From Bacillota bacterium (GTDB taxonomy: Bacteria > Bacillota > Clostridia > Oscillospirales > Acutalibacteraceae), in NCBI GenBank assembly GCA_023401495.1, contig JAEXDU010000213.1, positions 1-10,131 on the forward strand: DNA of 10,131 nucleotides, written 5' to 3'. Position numbers and translations under genes: made by a program. Every line of letters starts with the position of its first letter. Positions within the stretch are counted from its first letter, which is position 1. Under the pieces are notes generated by a model. It had not been told where the DNA came from. It saw only the letters and a list, made by a program, of their open reading frames with translations, and did not search any database. Shown in pieces: positions 1 through 6,000 of the stretch.

Positions 1-1
1 C

Positions 2-919
2 CATAAGGTGTTGGTAGACACCTCCAAGACAGATACCCGCTATTTCAATAATCTGGGGCTCGACGGCGTGACACAGCAGATTCAGGAGACCGCGGTAGAG
101 GTGATTTGCCCGGACGGCCGGCAGAAGATGGAGCCGCTTACCATCACACCCCAGGAAAGCCCGCTGATCCATTTGAAAACGATGGACGGCGCCCCTGTTT
201 CCATACCGGAAAACGGGATTCTGATGACCCGTAAGCTTTGTGAAACGCTCGGGGTGCAGCCGGGGGACAGCATCCGGCTCAAGCGCAGCAAGCAAGGGTA
301 TGTAACTGTGCCTGTCGCGCAGTCCGCCTATATGGCGTCCGGGCAAGGGATGTACATGACCGATACTTATTGGAAATCCCTGAACGAGACCTTTCAGCCG
401 ACGGCCCTGCTGATCAAATGGAACAGCGCGCCGGATGAAGCCTTCCTCTCCGGCGACGCCGTGGAGGATTTCACGACAAGAGAAGAGCAGGAGGCCGGTT
501 TTTCAGACAACACGCAGATCATGGCGCTGGCGATCTCGCTGCTGATCGCCATGGGAGCGGCTCTGGCGTTCGCAGTACTGTACAACTGCGGCATTCTGAA
601 TTATTCCGAACGGGTGCGCGATCTGGCAACCCTGCGGGTGCTCGGTTTTCATCAGGAAGAAATCCGTAACCTGGTGCTGCTGGAAAACTATTTTTCCGTT
701 CTGTTCGGGCTGATCTTCGGAGTGCCCACCGGCTGGCTGATTGCCCAGACGGTGGCGGTTGGGCTTGACAAGCAGATGGACCTGTCTGCCGGCATCTCGC
801 CACAGGTGGTGCTGATCGCCGGTGCGGTAACGCTGTTGTTTGCGTGGATCACCAATCAGGCGGTCGCCAAGAAAATGAAGAATCTGGATATGCTGGAAGC
901 GCTCAAAAGCGTTGAATGA
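2..919 (+). CDS. FtsX/MacB-type ABC transporter permease, C-terminal part (5' end cut off by window)
   Basis: The reading frame is open from the first bases, so the gene begins left of the window; about 305 residues are visible. The first ~165 residues are a soluble extracytoplasmic segment. Three hydrophobic spans follow, at about residues 173-195, 228-251 and 265-287 of the visible part. Between the first two spans lies the motif SERVRDLATLRVLGF, the usual FtsX-family cytoplasmic coupling loop ('re-E-ia-lRalGf'). The C-terminus (MLEALKSVE) is also typical. Family knowledge: such permeases pair with a MacB/LolD-like ATPase and act in export or mechanotransmission, not import. The adaptor gene starts 22 bases downstream, so the two are almost certainly co-transcribed. 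The substrate cannot be told. An ATPase gene is expected upstream but is not in view. Confidence 0.9.
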   Translation, partial: HKVLVDTSKTDTRYFNNLGLDGVTQQIQETAVEVICPDGRQKMEPLTITPQESPLIHLKTMDGAPVSIPENGILMTRKLCETLGVQPGDSIRLKRSKQGYVTVPVAQSAYMASGQGMYMTDTYWKSLNETFQPTALLIKWNSAPDEAFLSGDAVEDFTTREEQEAGFSDNTQIMALAISLLIAMGAALAFAVLYNCGILNYSERVRDLATLRVLGFHQEEIRNLVLLENYFSVLFGLIFGVPTGWLIAQTVAVGLDKQMDLSAGISPQVVLIAGAVTLLFAWITNQAVAKKMKNLDMLEALKSVE

Positions 920-941
920 CGATACATGGAGGACTCCCCTT

Positions 942-2129
942 ATGAAAGCATGGATTTTATCCCATAAAAAACCGGCGGCAGCGGGCGCATGCCTGATCGT
1001 AGCGCTCGCTGTCGTTTTGGGCATATTGTTTTATCAGAAGAACTCCGCAGCCCCACCGTCTGAAAATTCCGCTTCCTCTGCGCAGCAAAACGCAGAGATC
1101 GACGCGTGGGGCGAGGTGACATACAGCCGGATGGAGGATATCAGCATTGATTTCCCTTCGATCGTGACAAAGCTGGAGGTGCAGGAGGGGGACAGGGTCA
1201 CGCAGGGCCAGCCCCTTGTAACACTGGACCTTTCCGAATATAACGGGAACATGGAAAAGCTCAAACAGCAGCTTACCGTGAATCAGGCGGGGCTGCCCGC
1301 CGCAGAGCAGGACATTTCAGCCCTGCAGGCGGATATCGCGCAGACGCAGAGCCAGATTTCCCGCAAAACAAGGGAGTATAACAACGGAACGAACGAAGAC
1401 CTGGTTCAGCTGCAAAGCTCTTTCAAGCTGGCACAAACTCAGCTTGCGTCCGCGAAAACAGATTTGCAGAACTACCAGAAGCTGTACGAGGCCGGGGCGA
1501 TTTCCAAAGCAACTCTGAATCAATATAAGGATGTTGCAGATCAACGCCAAAAGGCTGTGGACGATATTCAGTCCAACCTGAACAAGACAAAGACCGCGCT
1601 GAAGGAGGAGCTGGATCAGCTCAATGTATCGCTCAAATCCAAGCAGGCGCAGCTTTCTCAGGCACAGGCGGGGAACACCGCGAACGTTGCCAAGCAGGAA
1701 GGCGGCGTTTCCGCAGCGCAGGTCGATCTGGACGCGATGACGGCGAAAACCGCAAAGCCCTACATCATGGGCAGTCAGATCATCTCCGACATCAAAAACG
1801 GCATCGTGCGGAATATTGCGGTCAGTGAAGCGTCACACCTTGGGGCGCAGGGAGCGCCGACCAAGGTATTGCAGTTGATCGATGCGGATTCTATCACCGT
1901 CAGTGCGGAGGTGGACGAAGAGTTTATCGGCAGCGTGCAGGTGGGCAAAACCGTGCGGATCGTGCCGACCAGCGCGCCGGGCACCTCGCTGACCGGCACC
2001 GTGACGCAAATCCCCGACCTTGCCATAGAAAAGGACGGCCGTCGGGTCGTGCGGGTCATCGTAAAGCCAAACGACCCGGAGCGTCTGCTCAAGCCCGGCT
2101 ACACAGCGGATGTTTACATTAAAAAATAG
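942..2129 (+). CDS. HlyD/MacA-family efflux adaptor (membrane fusion protein)
   Basis: 395 residues from the ATG at 942, chosen because GGAGGA (928-933) sits 8 bases upstream; an in-frame TTG at 912 has no comparable site. One N-terminal membrane anchor (about residues 12-30) follows a short basic cytoplasmic tail. Next come a Ser/Ala-rich spacer, the first half of a biotinyl-lipoyl-like domain (about 58-98, with VQEGDRVTQGQPLVTLD), and a long Gln/Ala/Lys-rich alpha-helical hairpin (about 103-265). The second lipoyl half lies at about 282-313, followed by a beta-barrel and membrane-proximal region ending LKPGYTADVYIKK. This is the standard adaptor domain order. In the family the protein links an inner-membrane transporter to an outer channel. 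Here it lies between an FtsX-type permease and a TolC-like gene, which fits a MacAB-TolC-like export system. The substrate is unknown. Confidence 0.9.
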   Translation: MKAWILSHKKPAAAGACLIVALAVVLGILFYQKNSAAPPSENSASSAQQNAEIDAWGEVTYSRMEDISIDFPSIVTKLEVQEGDRVTQGQPLVTLDLSEYNGNMEKLKQQLTVNQAGLPAAEQDISALQADIAQTQSQISRKTREYNNGTNEDLVQLQSSFKLAQTQLASAKTDLQNYQKLYEAGAISKATLNQYKDVADQRQKAVDDIQSNLNKTKTALKEELDQLNVSLKSKQAQLSQAQAGNTANVAKQEGGVSAAQVDLDAMTAKTAKPYIMGSQIISDIKNGIVRNIAVSEASHLGAQGAPTKVLQLIDADSITVSAEVDEEFIGSVQVGKTVRIVPTSAPGTSLTGTVTQIPDLAIEKDGRRVVRVIVKPNDPERLLKPGYTADVYIKK

Positions 2130-2307
2130 AATAGGCATTTTTTCCCCGTCTGCGGCGGGAAGAAGTATGCAAATATCACATGACAACATATCTTTTATTT
2201 TTTTGAAAAGTTACATGCTCAAAAACAGAAATGTTCTTCGCCTTTGGCGGGGAAGAAATTCAGGGCTTATCAAACGAAATCGCAATCCAATCAGGGGAGG
2301 AATCCAG

Positions 2308-3513
2308 ATGAAACTGCAAAAAATAGCCGCGGGGCTGTTATCGGTTCTGCTGCTGGGCGGCGCTCCGTTGGCGTTCGCACAAACTGCTGAACCGCAAACG
2401 CTGCGGGTCACCTATGCAAATGTGGAATCGACCGTGCGCTCTGCCAATCAGACCATTCTGGCCAACCAGAAAACACTGGACAGCCTGGAAAGCAACGATG
2501 CAGCGGAGAAAAAGCAGGATGAGATCGCCGCGGGCAGAAAGCAGCTGCAGGATCTGAGTGCCCAGCTGCAGACGACCTACCAGTCGGTTGCCGGTCTGCC
2601 GGGCCAGGAGGCAGCCGCCGCCTCGCTGCAGGGCAGCATCGCATCGCTCAACGCCATCGTTTCTATCCTGAAGGGGCAGGAGGAACAGCTGGAAATCAGC
2701 GATGACACAATTGATCAGACAAAGCTGCAAATGGACGCCGCGGCAGATGAAATCGTTGTGGCGGCGCAGAAGCTTTACGTTACCTACCATTCGCTGGACG
2801 CCGAGCGCAGGCAGCTGAGTGGACAAAAAAAGCTGCTGGATGAAACGCTGAAAATCGCGCAGCTCAAAACCGACTTGGGGCTGATGACGCAGGCGGAGCT
2901 GCTCAGCGCAAAGCAGCAGTCGCTTACTGTGAACGACAGCATGACCGCGCTGCTTAACCAGATGCAGGCGGTGAAGAATCAGCTACGCGTGCTGCTGGGC
3001 TATTCGGATTCCTACAGCCTTTCCATCTCCTCCATGCCCGAACCGGACGCGAATTTTTCTTCTGCAATAAGCGAAACGGAAGACAGGCAGACGGCGCAGG
3101 AGGAAAACTGGACCTTAAAGCAGAAGAAACTGGCCAGGGATATCGCCAAAGACAACAAGGACTCCGATCTGGATTCCACGGTGGACGATTACCGCGCGGC
3201 ATCGCTGAATTACACCCTTGCCCTAAATACATTTCAAAGCTCGTTCAGCCGGGTGTATGCGGATGTGGCGGAGAAACAGGGGAAGCTTTCTTCCGCACAG
3301 GCCGCCTATGATGCAAAAGCCAAGGCGCTCGAGAATGTAACGCTGCAAAATGCGGTAGGGGTAGCCTCAAGCATCGACGTGAAAAGCGCGCAGACAGAAC
3401 TCAGCGGCGCGCAGGCCGCGCTGGATCAGGCAAAGCTGGCCCTGTTTTCTTCGCAGGAGCAGTACCGCTGGGCGCTGCGCGGGGTAATCAGCACAAGCGG
3501 TGCACAGAGCTGA
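2308..3513 (+). CDS. TolC-like (outer membrane efflux protein family) secreted coiled-coil protein
   Basis: 401 residues from the ATG at 2308, preceded by GGGGAGG (2294-2300) with 7 bases of spacing. The frame stays open back to 2110, but that stretch crosses an AT-rich gap and lacks protein-like features. Residues 1-24 form a signal peptide (basic MKLQK, hydrophobic core, AFA before Q25). The mature protein is nearly all helical and shows the two-fold TolC repeat. Repeat one, about 30-235, contains LGLMTQAELLSAKQQS and NQLRVLLGY, matching the family's 'G-x-vt-x-l-d-v-l-x-A' and 'La-x-LlG' helices. Repeat two, about 290-395, contains GVASSIDVKSAQTELSGAQ. The linker around 250-290 is charged. 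No lipobox is seen. Genes annotated as TolC family do occur in Clostridia beside HlyD and FtsX genes, but their role without an outer membrane is unclear. It may be an extracellular scaffold or channel extension. Confidence 0.8.
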   Translation: MKLQKIAAGLLSVLLLGGAPLAFAQTAEPQTLRVTYANVESTVRSANQTILANQKTLDSLESNDAAEKKQDEIAAGRKQLQDLSAQLQTTYQSVAGLPGQEAAAASLQGSIASLNAIVSILKGQEEQLEISDDTIDQTKLQMDAAADEIVVAAQKLYVTYHSLDAERRQLSGQKKLLDETLKIAQLKTDLGLMTQAELLSAKQQSLTVNDSMTALLNQMQAVKNQLRVLLGYSDSYSLSISSMPEPDANFSSAISETEDRQTAQEENWTLKQKKLARDIAKDNKDSDLDSTVDDYRAASLNYTLALNTFQSSFSRVYADVAEKQGKLSSAQAAYDAKAKALENVTLQNAVGVASSIDVKSAQTELSGAQAALDQAKLALFSSQEQYRWALRGVISTSGAQS

Positions 3514-3533
3514 TCCAGTCAATACCGTGTCAA

Positions 3534-3571
3534 ATCCCATTCCATCCGCCAGAGGGTGGCAACAGTGGGAT
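3534..3571. repeat. Imperfect inverted repeat downstream of the TolC-like gene
   Basis: Outer stem ATCCCA (3534-3539) pairs with TGGGAT (3566-3571). Inner stem CCGCC (3546-3550) pairs with GGTGG (3555-3559), including one G-T pair, around loop AGAG. It begins about 20 bases after the TolC-like stop codon, so it could mark the 3' end of the efflux transcript. No T-run follows on either strand, so it is not a convincing intrinsic terminator. Confidence 0.4.
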
Positions 3572-3586
3572 ATCCGCAATAGCATA

Positions 3587-3611
3587 GATGGTCGAATAAG
3601 CTTATACCATC
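3587..3611. repeat. Short dyad with palindromic centre
   Basis: GATGGT (3587-3592) and ACCATC (3606-3611) form a 6-bp stem. The intervening bases contain the perfect palindrome ATAAGCTTAT (3596-3605). It could be an operator or a degenerate repeat remnant; nothing ties it to a particular regulator. Confidence 0.25.
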
Positions 3612-3661
3612 AACCCTGCGCCCCTATAAAGCAAAAGTGTTTTTACTCGAAACATAAAAAG

Positions 3662-3705
3662 GATAAGATAGTGGGGGCGCGTCATAGCGGCCCCACTATC
3701 TTATC
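3662..3705. repeat. Perfect 15-bp inverted repeat (terminator-like hairpin)
   Basis: GATAAGATAGTGGGG (3662-3676) is exactly complementary to 3691-3705. Inside it, after one G-G mismatch, CGC (3678-3680) pairs with GCG (3687-3689) around the loop GTCATA, giving an 18-bp hairpin in total. On the + strand no T-run follows. Read on the minus strand, the stem is followed by CTTTTTATG (complement of 3653-3661), which resembles an intrinsic terminator, yet no minus-strand gene is nearby. It may end the efflux operon transcript, or be a small palindromic (REP/MITE-like) element. No target-site duplication could be identified by eye. Confidence 0.55.
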
Positions 3706-3732
3706 TACAACTATACAACAGAACCTATAACG

Positions 3733-3741
3733 TGGTACACT
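3733..3741 (+). promoter_or_regulatory. Possible extended -10 promoter for yaaA
   Basis: TGG followed by TACACT (3736-3741) fits an extended -10 element (TGn plus 4 of 6 matches to TATAAT). No recognisable -35 box lies about 17 bases upstream. Transcription would begin near 3748, about 56 bases before the yaaA start codon and directly at the stem-loop at 3746-3773. Confidence 0.3.
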
Positions 3742-3745
3742 AAGG

Positions 3746-3773
3746 GTGTTCCTGATAATCGATCAGGAATCAC
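3746..3773 (+). promoter_or_regulatory. Stem-loop in the yaaA 5' untranslated region
   Basis: GTG (3746-3748) plus TTCCTGAT (3749-3756) pair with ATCAGGAA (3762-3769) plus CAC (3771-3773), with one bulged T and the loop AATCG. If transcription starts near 3748, this hairpin sits at the very 5' end of the mRNA, where such structures are known to protect transcripts from decay. As DNA it could equally be an operator overlapping the start site. Confidence 0.4.
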
Positions 3774-3803
3774 AGTTCAGCACACGCACAAGGATGTGAC
3801 CCC

Positions 3804-4577
3804 ATGAGAATTATCATTTCTCCCGCGAAAAAAATGAATATCGATACCGACAGCCTGCCCTATGAGAGTATGCCGCAGTTTTTGGAGCAGGCCGAAACGC
3901 TTCTCGGCTGTCTGCGCGCTATGAATTATGCGTCCCTCAAAGCGCTGTGGCGCTGTAACGATTCGATTGCCGAGCTCAATTACAGGCGGATACAGTCGAT
4001 GGATTTGCGCAATACTCTGACGCCCGCGATTTTATCGTACGAGGGGATTCAGTACCAATACATGGCTCCCGGCGTGTTTGAACGGGAGCAGTTTGCATAT
4101 ATCAATGAGCACCTGCGGATTCTATCGGGCTTTTACGGTTTGCTGCACCCCTTCGATGGAGTAACACCCTATCGTCTGGAAATGCAGGCCCGGCTTTCAG
4201 CGGGCGGGCAGAAGGATCTGTATGCCTTTTGGGGGAAGCGGCTGGCGCAGCAGCTTTGTTCTGAAACCGGCCTGATCTTGAATTTGGCTTCTAAAGAATA
4301 CAGCAAAGCCGTTTTGCCCCATCTGCCGAAGTCGGCGCGTTTTCTCACCTGCACTTTCGGGGAGTGGAAGGACGGCAGGGTGATTGAAAAGGGTACCATA
4401 TGCAAAATGGCCCGTGGGGAGATGGTCCGCTGGCTGGCGGAACAGAATGTGGCCGGTCCCGATGACATCCGCGGTTTTGACCGCCTGGGCTATACCTACC
4501 GCAAAGAGCTTTCTGAACGCGATCATTATGTGTTTGTCAAAGAAAGCACTGAAAAGCAGAAGAGCCGCACTTTATGA
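3804..4577 (+). CDS. yaaA: YaaA family (UPF0246) peroxide stress protein
   Basis: 257 residues from the ATG at 3804, with AAGGA (3790-3794) 9 bases upstream; this is close to the family's usual length. Family signatures are in order: SPAKKM (residues 6-11), SGFYGLLHPFD (108-118), PYRLEM (122-127), NLASKEYSK (160-168) and KMARGEMVRWL (201-211). In Escherichia coli YaaA is induced by OxyR, lowers intracellular free iron under hydrogen peroxide stress, and binds DNA. The biochemical activity in anaerobes is not established, but protection from oxygen-derived damage is a sensible inference. The last ~12 residues are a charged tail of low conservation. It appears to be a single-gene unit, with its own possible promoter and a 178-base gap before the next gene. 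Confidence 0.93.
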   Translation: MRIIISPAKKMNIDTDSLPYESMPQFLEQAETLLGCLRAMNYASLKALWRCNDSIAELNYRRIQSMDLRNTLTPAILSYEGIQYQYMAPGVFEREQFAYINEHLRILSGFYGLLHPFDGVTPYRLEMQARLSAGGQKDLYAFWGKRLAQQLCSETGLILNLASKEYSKAVLPHLPKSARFLTCTFGEWKDGRVIEKGTICKMARGEMVRWLAEQNVAGPDDIRGFDRLGYTYRKELSERDHYVFVKESTEKQKSRTL

Positions 4578-4638
4578 AATGATTTTTAAAAATGATAGTT
4601 CAGAGGCATCCATACTATTTTCCAAATACTGGTAAATA

Positions 4639-4647
4639 TGTTATACT
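4639..4647 (+). promoter_or_regulatory. Extended -10 promoter for the WYL regulator gene
   Basis: TGT followed by TATACT (4642-4647) is an extended -10 (TGn plus 5 of 6 matches). The -35 region about 17 bases upstream (TTTTCC-like) is weak, as is common with extended -10 promoters. The predicted start is near 4654, leaving a leader of about 100 bases before the ATG at 4756. Confidence 0.5.
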
Positions 4648-4755
4648 GTTGTATCCTTATTCTAACAAGCTTTTGCCCTCGCACGCAGATTCGAAGTGAA
4701 CTCTGCATACCGGAGCTTGGCCGGGGATAGATTAACAGTATCAGGAAGTGACGTT

Positions 4756-5736
4756 ATGCCCAGTTCATCAAATCAAAAAAAGAAGCTGCTCTATTTGATG
4801 CGGATTCTTTTGGAGCGCACGGACGCAGACCATGTCATGACGATCCAGGAGCTGATCACCGCGCTGGCGGAGTACGGGATTCAGGCCGAGCGAAAGTCGG
4901 TTTATGCCGATCTGGAGCTGCTGCGTGAGTATGGCCTGGATGTGGAATCGCAGAGGAGCAGAACCATCGGCTACTACATCGATGCGCGCGAATTTGAGCT
5001 GCCCGAGCTGAAGCTTCTGGTAGACGCCGTGCAAAGCTCGCGCTTTATCACACCGAAGAAAAGTACAGAGCTGATTCAAAAGCTGTCGTCGCTGACGTGC
5101 AATCCGCTGGCCAGCCAGCTTTGGCGGCATGTGTATGTGGCGAACCGGCCCAAGACCATCAACGAAAGCATCTATTACAATATCGACGCCATTCACGCCG
5201 CCATCAATTCAGGGCGTAAAATCAGCTTTCAATATTTCGATTACAATGCGGACAAAGAGCGCGTGTACCGCAAGGACGGCGAACGCTATTGTCAGAGTCC
5301 GATGGCGCTTTGCTGGGACGACGACAAGTATTACCTGATTTGCTACAGCACCAAATACGGTGATTTTGCACATTACCGGGTCGACCGGATGAGTCAGGTC
5401 GCGGTGTGCGGCGAAGAAGCGGAGAAACCCGATCAAAAGCAGTTTGATGTCGCCGAGCATACCAAGCAGGTGTTCGGCATGTACAGCGGCGAGCTGGTGA
5501 CCGCGACGCTGCGGTTTGATCAAAGCCTGGTCAACGCCGTGATCGATCGCTTCGGGCCCGAGGTTCCGTTTCGCAAATGCGGCGATTCCTTTGAAATCTG
5601 TGTCGAGGTCTCGAACAGCCCGGTCTTTTTGAGCTGGATTTTCCGGTTTGGGGAAAAGGCCGAAATCGTCGCGCCGCAAAATCTTGTGGATTCCATGCGT
5701 TCGCTGCTTTCGGCACAGACAAAGAAATATCAGTAA
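4756..5736 (+). CDS. WYL-domain (DeoR/YafY-like) transcriptional regulator
   Basis: 326 residues from the ATG at 4756, chosen because AGGAAG (4743-4748) lies 7 bases upstream. An in-frame start at 4696 would add 20 poorly protein-like residues and has no good site. An N-terminal winged helix-turn-helix spans about residues 8-75, with ERKSVYADLELLREYGLDV as recognition helix and wing. The WYL domain spans about 145-215 (SPMALCWDDDKYYLICY, then YRVDRM). A C-terminal WCX-like segment spans about 245-320 (RFGPEVPF, then SWIFRFGEKAEIVAP). The signature Trp-Tyr-Leu is present as YYL. Family knowledge: WYL domains sense ligands, often nucleic acids or nucleotides, and control stress, phage-defence or metabolic genes. 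Targets are not evident here. A strong terminator directly follows, so the regulator is not co-transcribed with the downstream GTPase-nuclease gene. Confidence 0.9.
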   Translation: MPSSSNQKKKLLYLMRILLERTDADHVMTIQELITALAEYGIQAERKSVYADLELLREYGLDVESQRSRTIGYYIDAREFELPELKLLVDAVQSSRFITPKKSTELIQKLSSLTCNPLASQLWRHVYVANRPKTINESIYYNIDAIHAAINSGRKISFQYFDYNADKERVYRKDGERYCQSPMALCWDDDKYYLICYSTKYGDFAHYRVDRMSQVAVCGEEAEKPDQKQFDVAEHTKQVFGMYSGELVTATLRFDQSLVNAVIDRFGPEVPFRKCGDSFEICVEVSNSPVFLSWIFRFGEKAEIVAPQNLVDSMRSLLSAQTKKYQ

Positions 5737-5742
5737 AACCGC

Positions 5743-5783
5743 AAGGTGCCCCTGATTGCAAAGCGTTCAGGGACACCTTTTTT
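5743..5783 (+). terminator. Intrinsic terminator after the WYL regulator gene
   Basis: AAGGTG (5743-5748) and CCCTGA (5750-5755) pair with TCAGGG (5767-5772) and CACCTT (5774-5779), with a single C-A mismatch and an 11-base loop. The stem runs into six Ts (5778-5783). It starts 7 bases after the stop codon, so it is a textbook Rho-independent terminator. Confidence 0.9.
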
Positions 5784-5799
5784 ATGTGTATTGCGGCTG

Positions 5800-5828
5800 T
5801 TGATTCACCCGCCGTGAAATGGTATGAT
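5800..5828 (+). promoter_or_regulatory. Sigma-A-type promoter for the GTPase-NYN fusion gene
   Basis: TTGATT (5800-5805) and TATGAT (5823-5828) are separated by exactly 17 bases and match the consensus at 4 of 6 and 5 of 6 positions. Transcription would begin near 5835, giving a leader of about 165 bases. The promoter lies just after the preceding terminator, so this gene looks independently transcribed. Confidence 0.65.
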
Positions 5829-5836
5829 AACTTAGT

Positions 5837-5905
5837 ATGAAATGCAAACAGAACACGGCAATTCCACTGTGGATTTGCCTGAAAAAGAGCTTGCAGTTAA
5901 AATGA
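5837..5905 (+). CDS. Possible 22-residue leader peptide upstream of the TetM-like fusion gene
   Basis: An ATG at 5837 opens a 22-codon frame ending in TGA at 5903-5905; it contains KCKQNTAIPLWICLKKS. It starts only about two bases after the predicted transcription start, so it would be leaderless or nearly so. No Shine-Dalgarno site is seen. A second overlapping frame (ATG at 5842, TGA at 5923-5925, 27 residues) is also open. Leader peptides upstream of ribosome-protection genes such as tet(M) are known to mediate attenuation, which is why this is listed. No conservation evidence is available here. Confidence 0.25.
   Translation: MKCKQNTAIPLWICLKKSLQLK
5857..5879 (+). promoter_or_regulatory. 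Leader hairpin 1 upstream of the fusion gene
   Basis: GGCAA (5857-5861) pairs with TTGCC (5875-5879). After one T-T mismatch, TCCA (5863-5866) pairs with TGGA (5870-5873), leaving the three-base loop CTG. It lies inside the possible leader-peptide frame, so translation of that frame would disrupt it. This is the geometry expected for an attenuation device. Confidence 0.4.
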
Positions 5906-5956
5906 GTATTTCTTCACCCCGCTGAAAGCGGAAGGAAAATCAGCACTCTTATTTTT
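5904..5956 (+). promoter_or_regulatory. Possible attenuator hairpin 2 with T-rich tail
   Basis: Core stem CCGCT (5919-5923) / AGCGG (5927-5931) has a GAA loop. It is extended by weak pairing of TTTCTTC-type bases with GGAAAA, and by GAGT (5904-5907) / ACTC (5945-5948). TTATTTTT (5949-5956) follows. An alternative pairing of AAGAG (5885-5889) with CTCTT (5946-5950) would compete with it. The stem is imperfect, so a terminator role is tentative. Confidence 0.3.
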
Positions 5957-6000
5957 AATTAAAATTTATGATATTGATATCGGGATAATGGGGAACGGGA

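Noticed and set aside
503..1024. 173-codon minus-strand frame across the permease/adaptor junction
   Set aside because: It overlaps two well-supported + strand genes and their ribosome binding site; its composition does not look like a real protein.
2110..2307. In-frame upstream extension of the TolC-like gene
   Set aside because: The 66 extra codons overlap the adaptor gene end and cross an AT-rich gap; the signal peptide and strong ribosome binding site place the start at 2308.
3500..3730. 76-codon + strand frame starting inside the end of the TolC-like gene
   Set aside because: It runs through three inverted repeats, has no ribosome binding site and no protein-like pattern, so it is probably non-coding.
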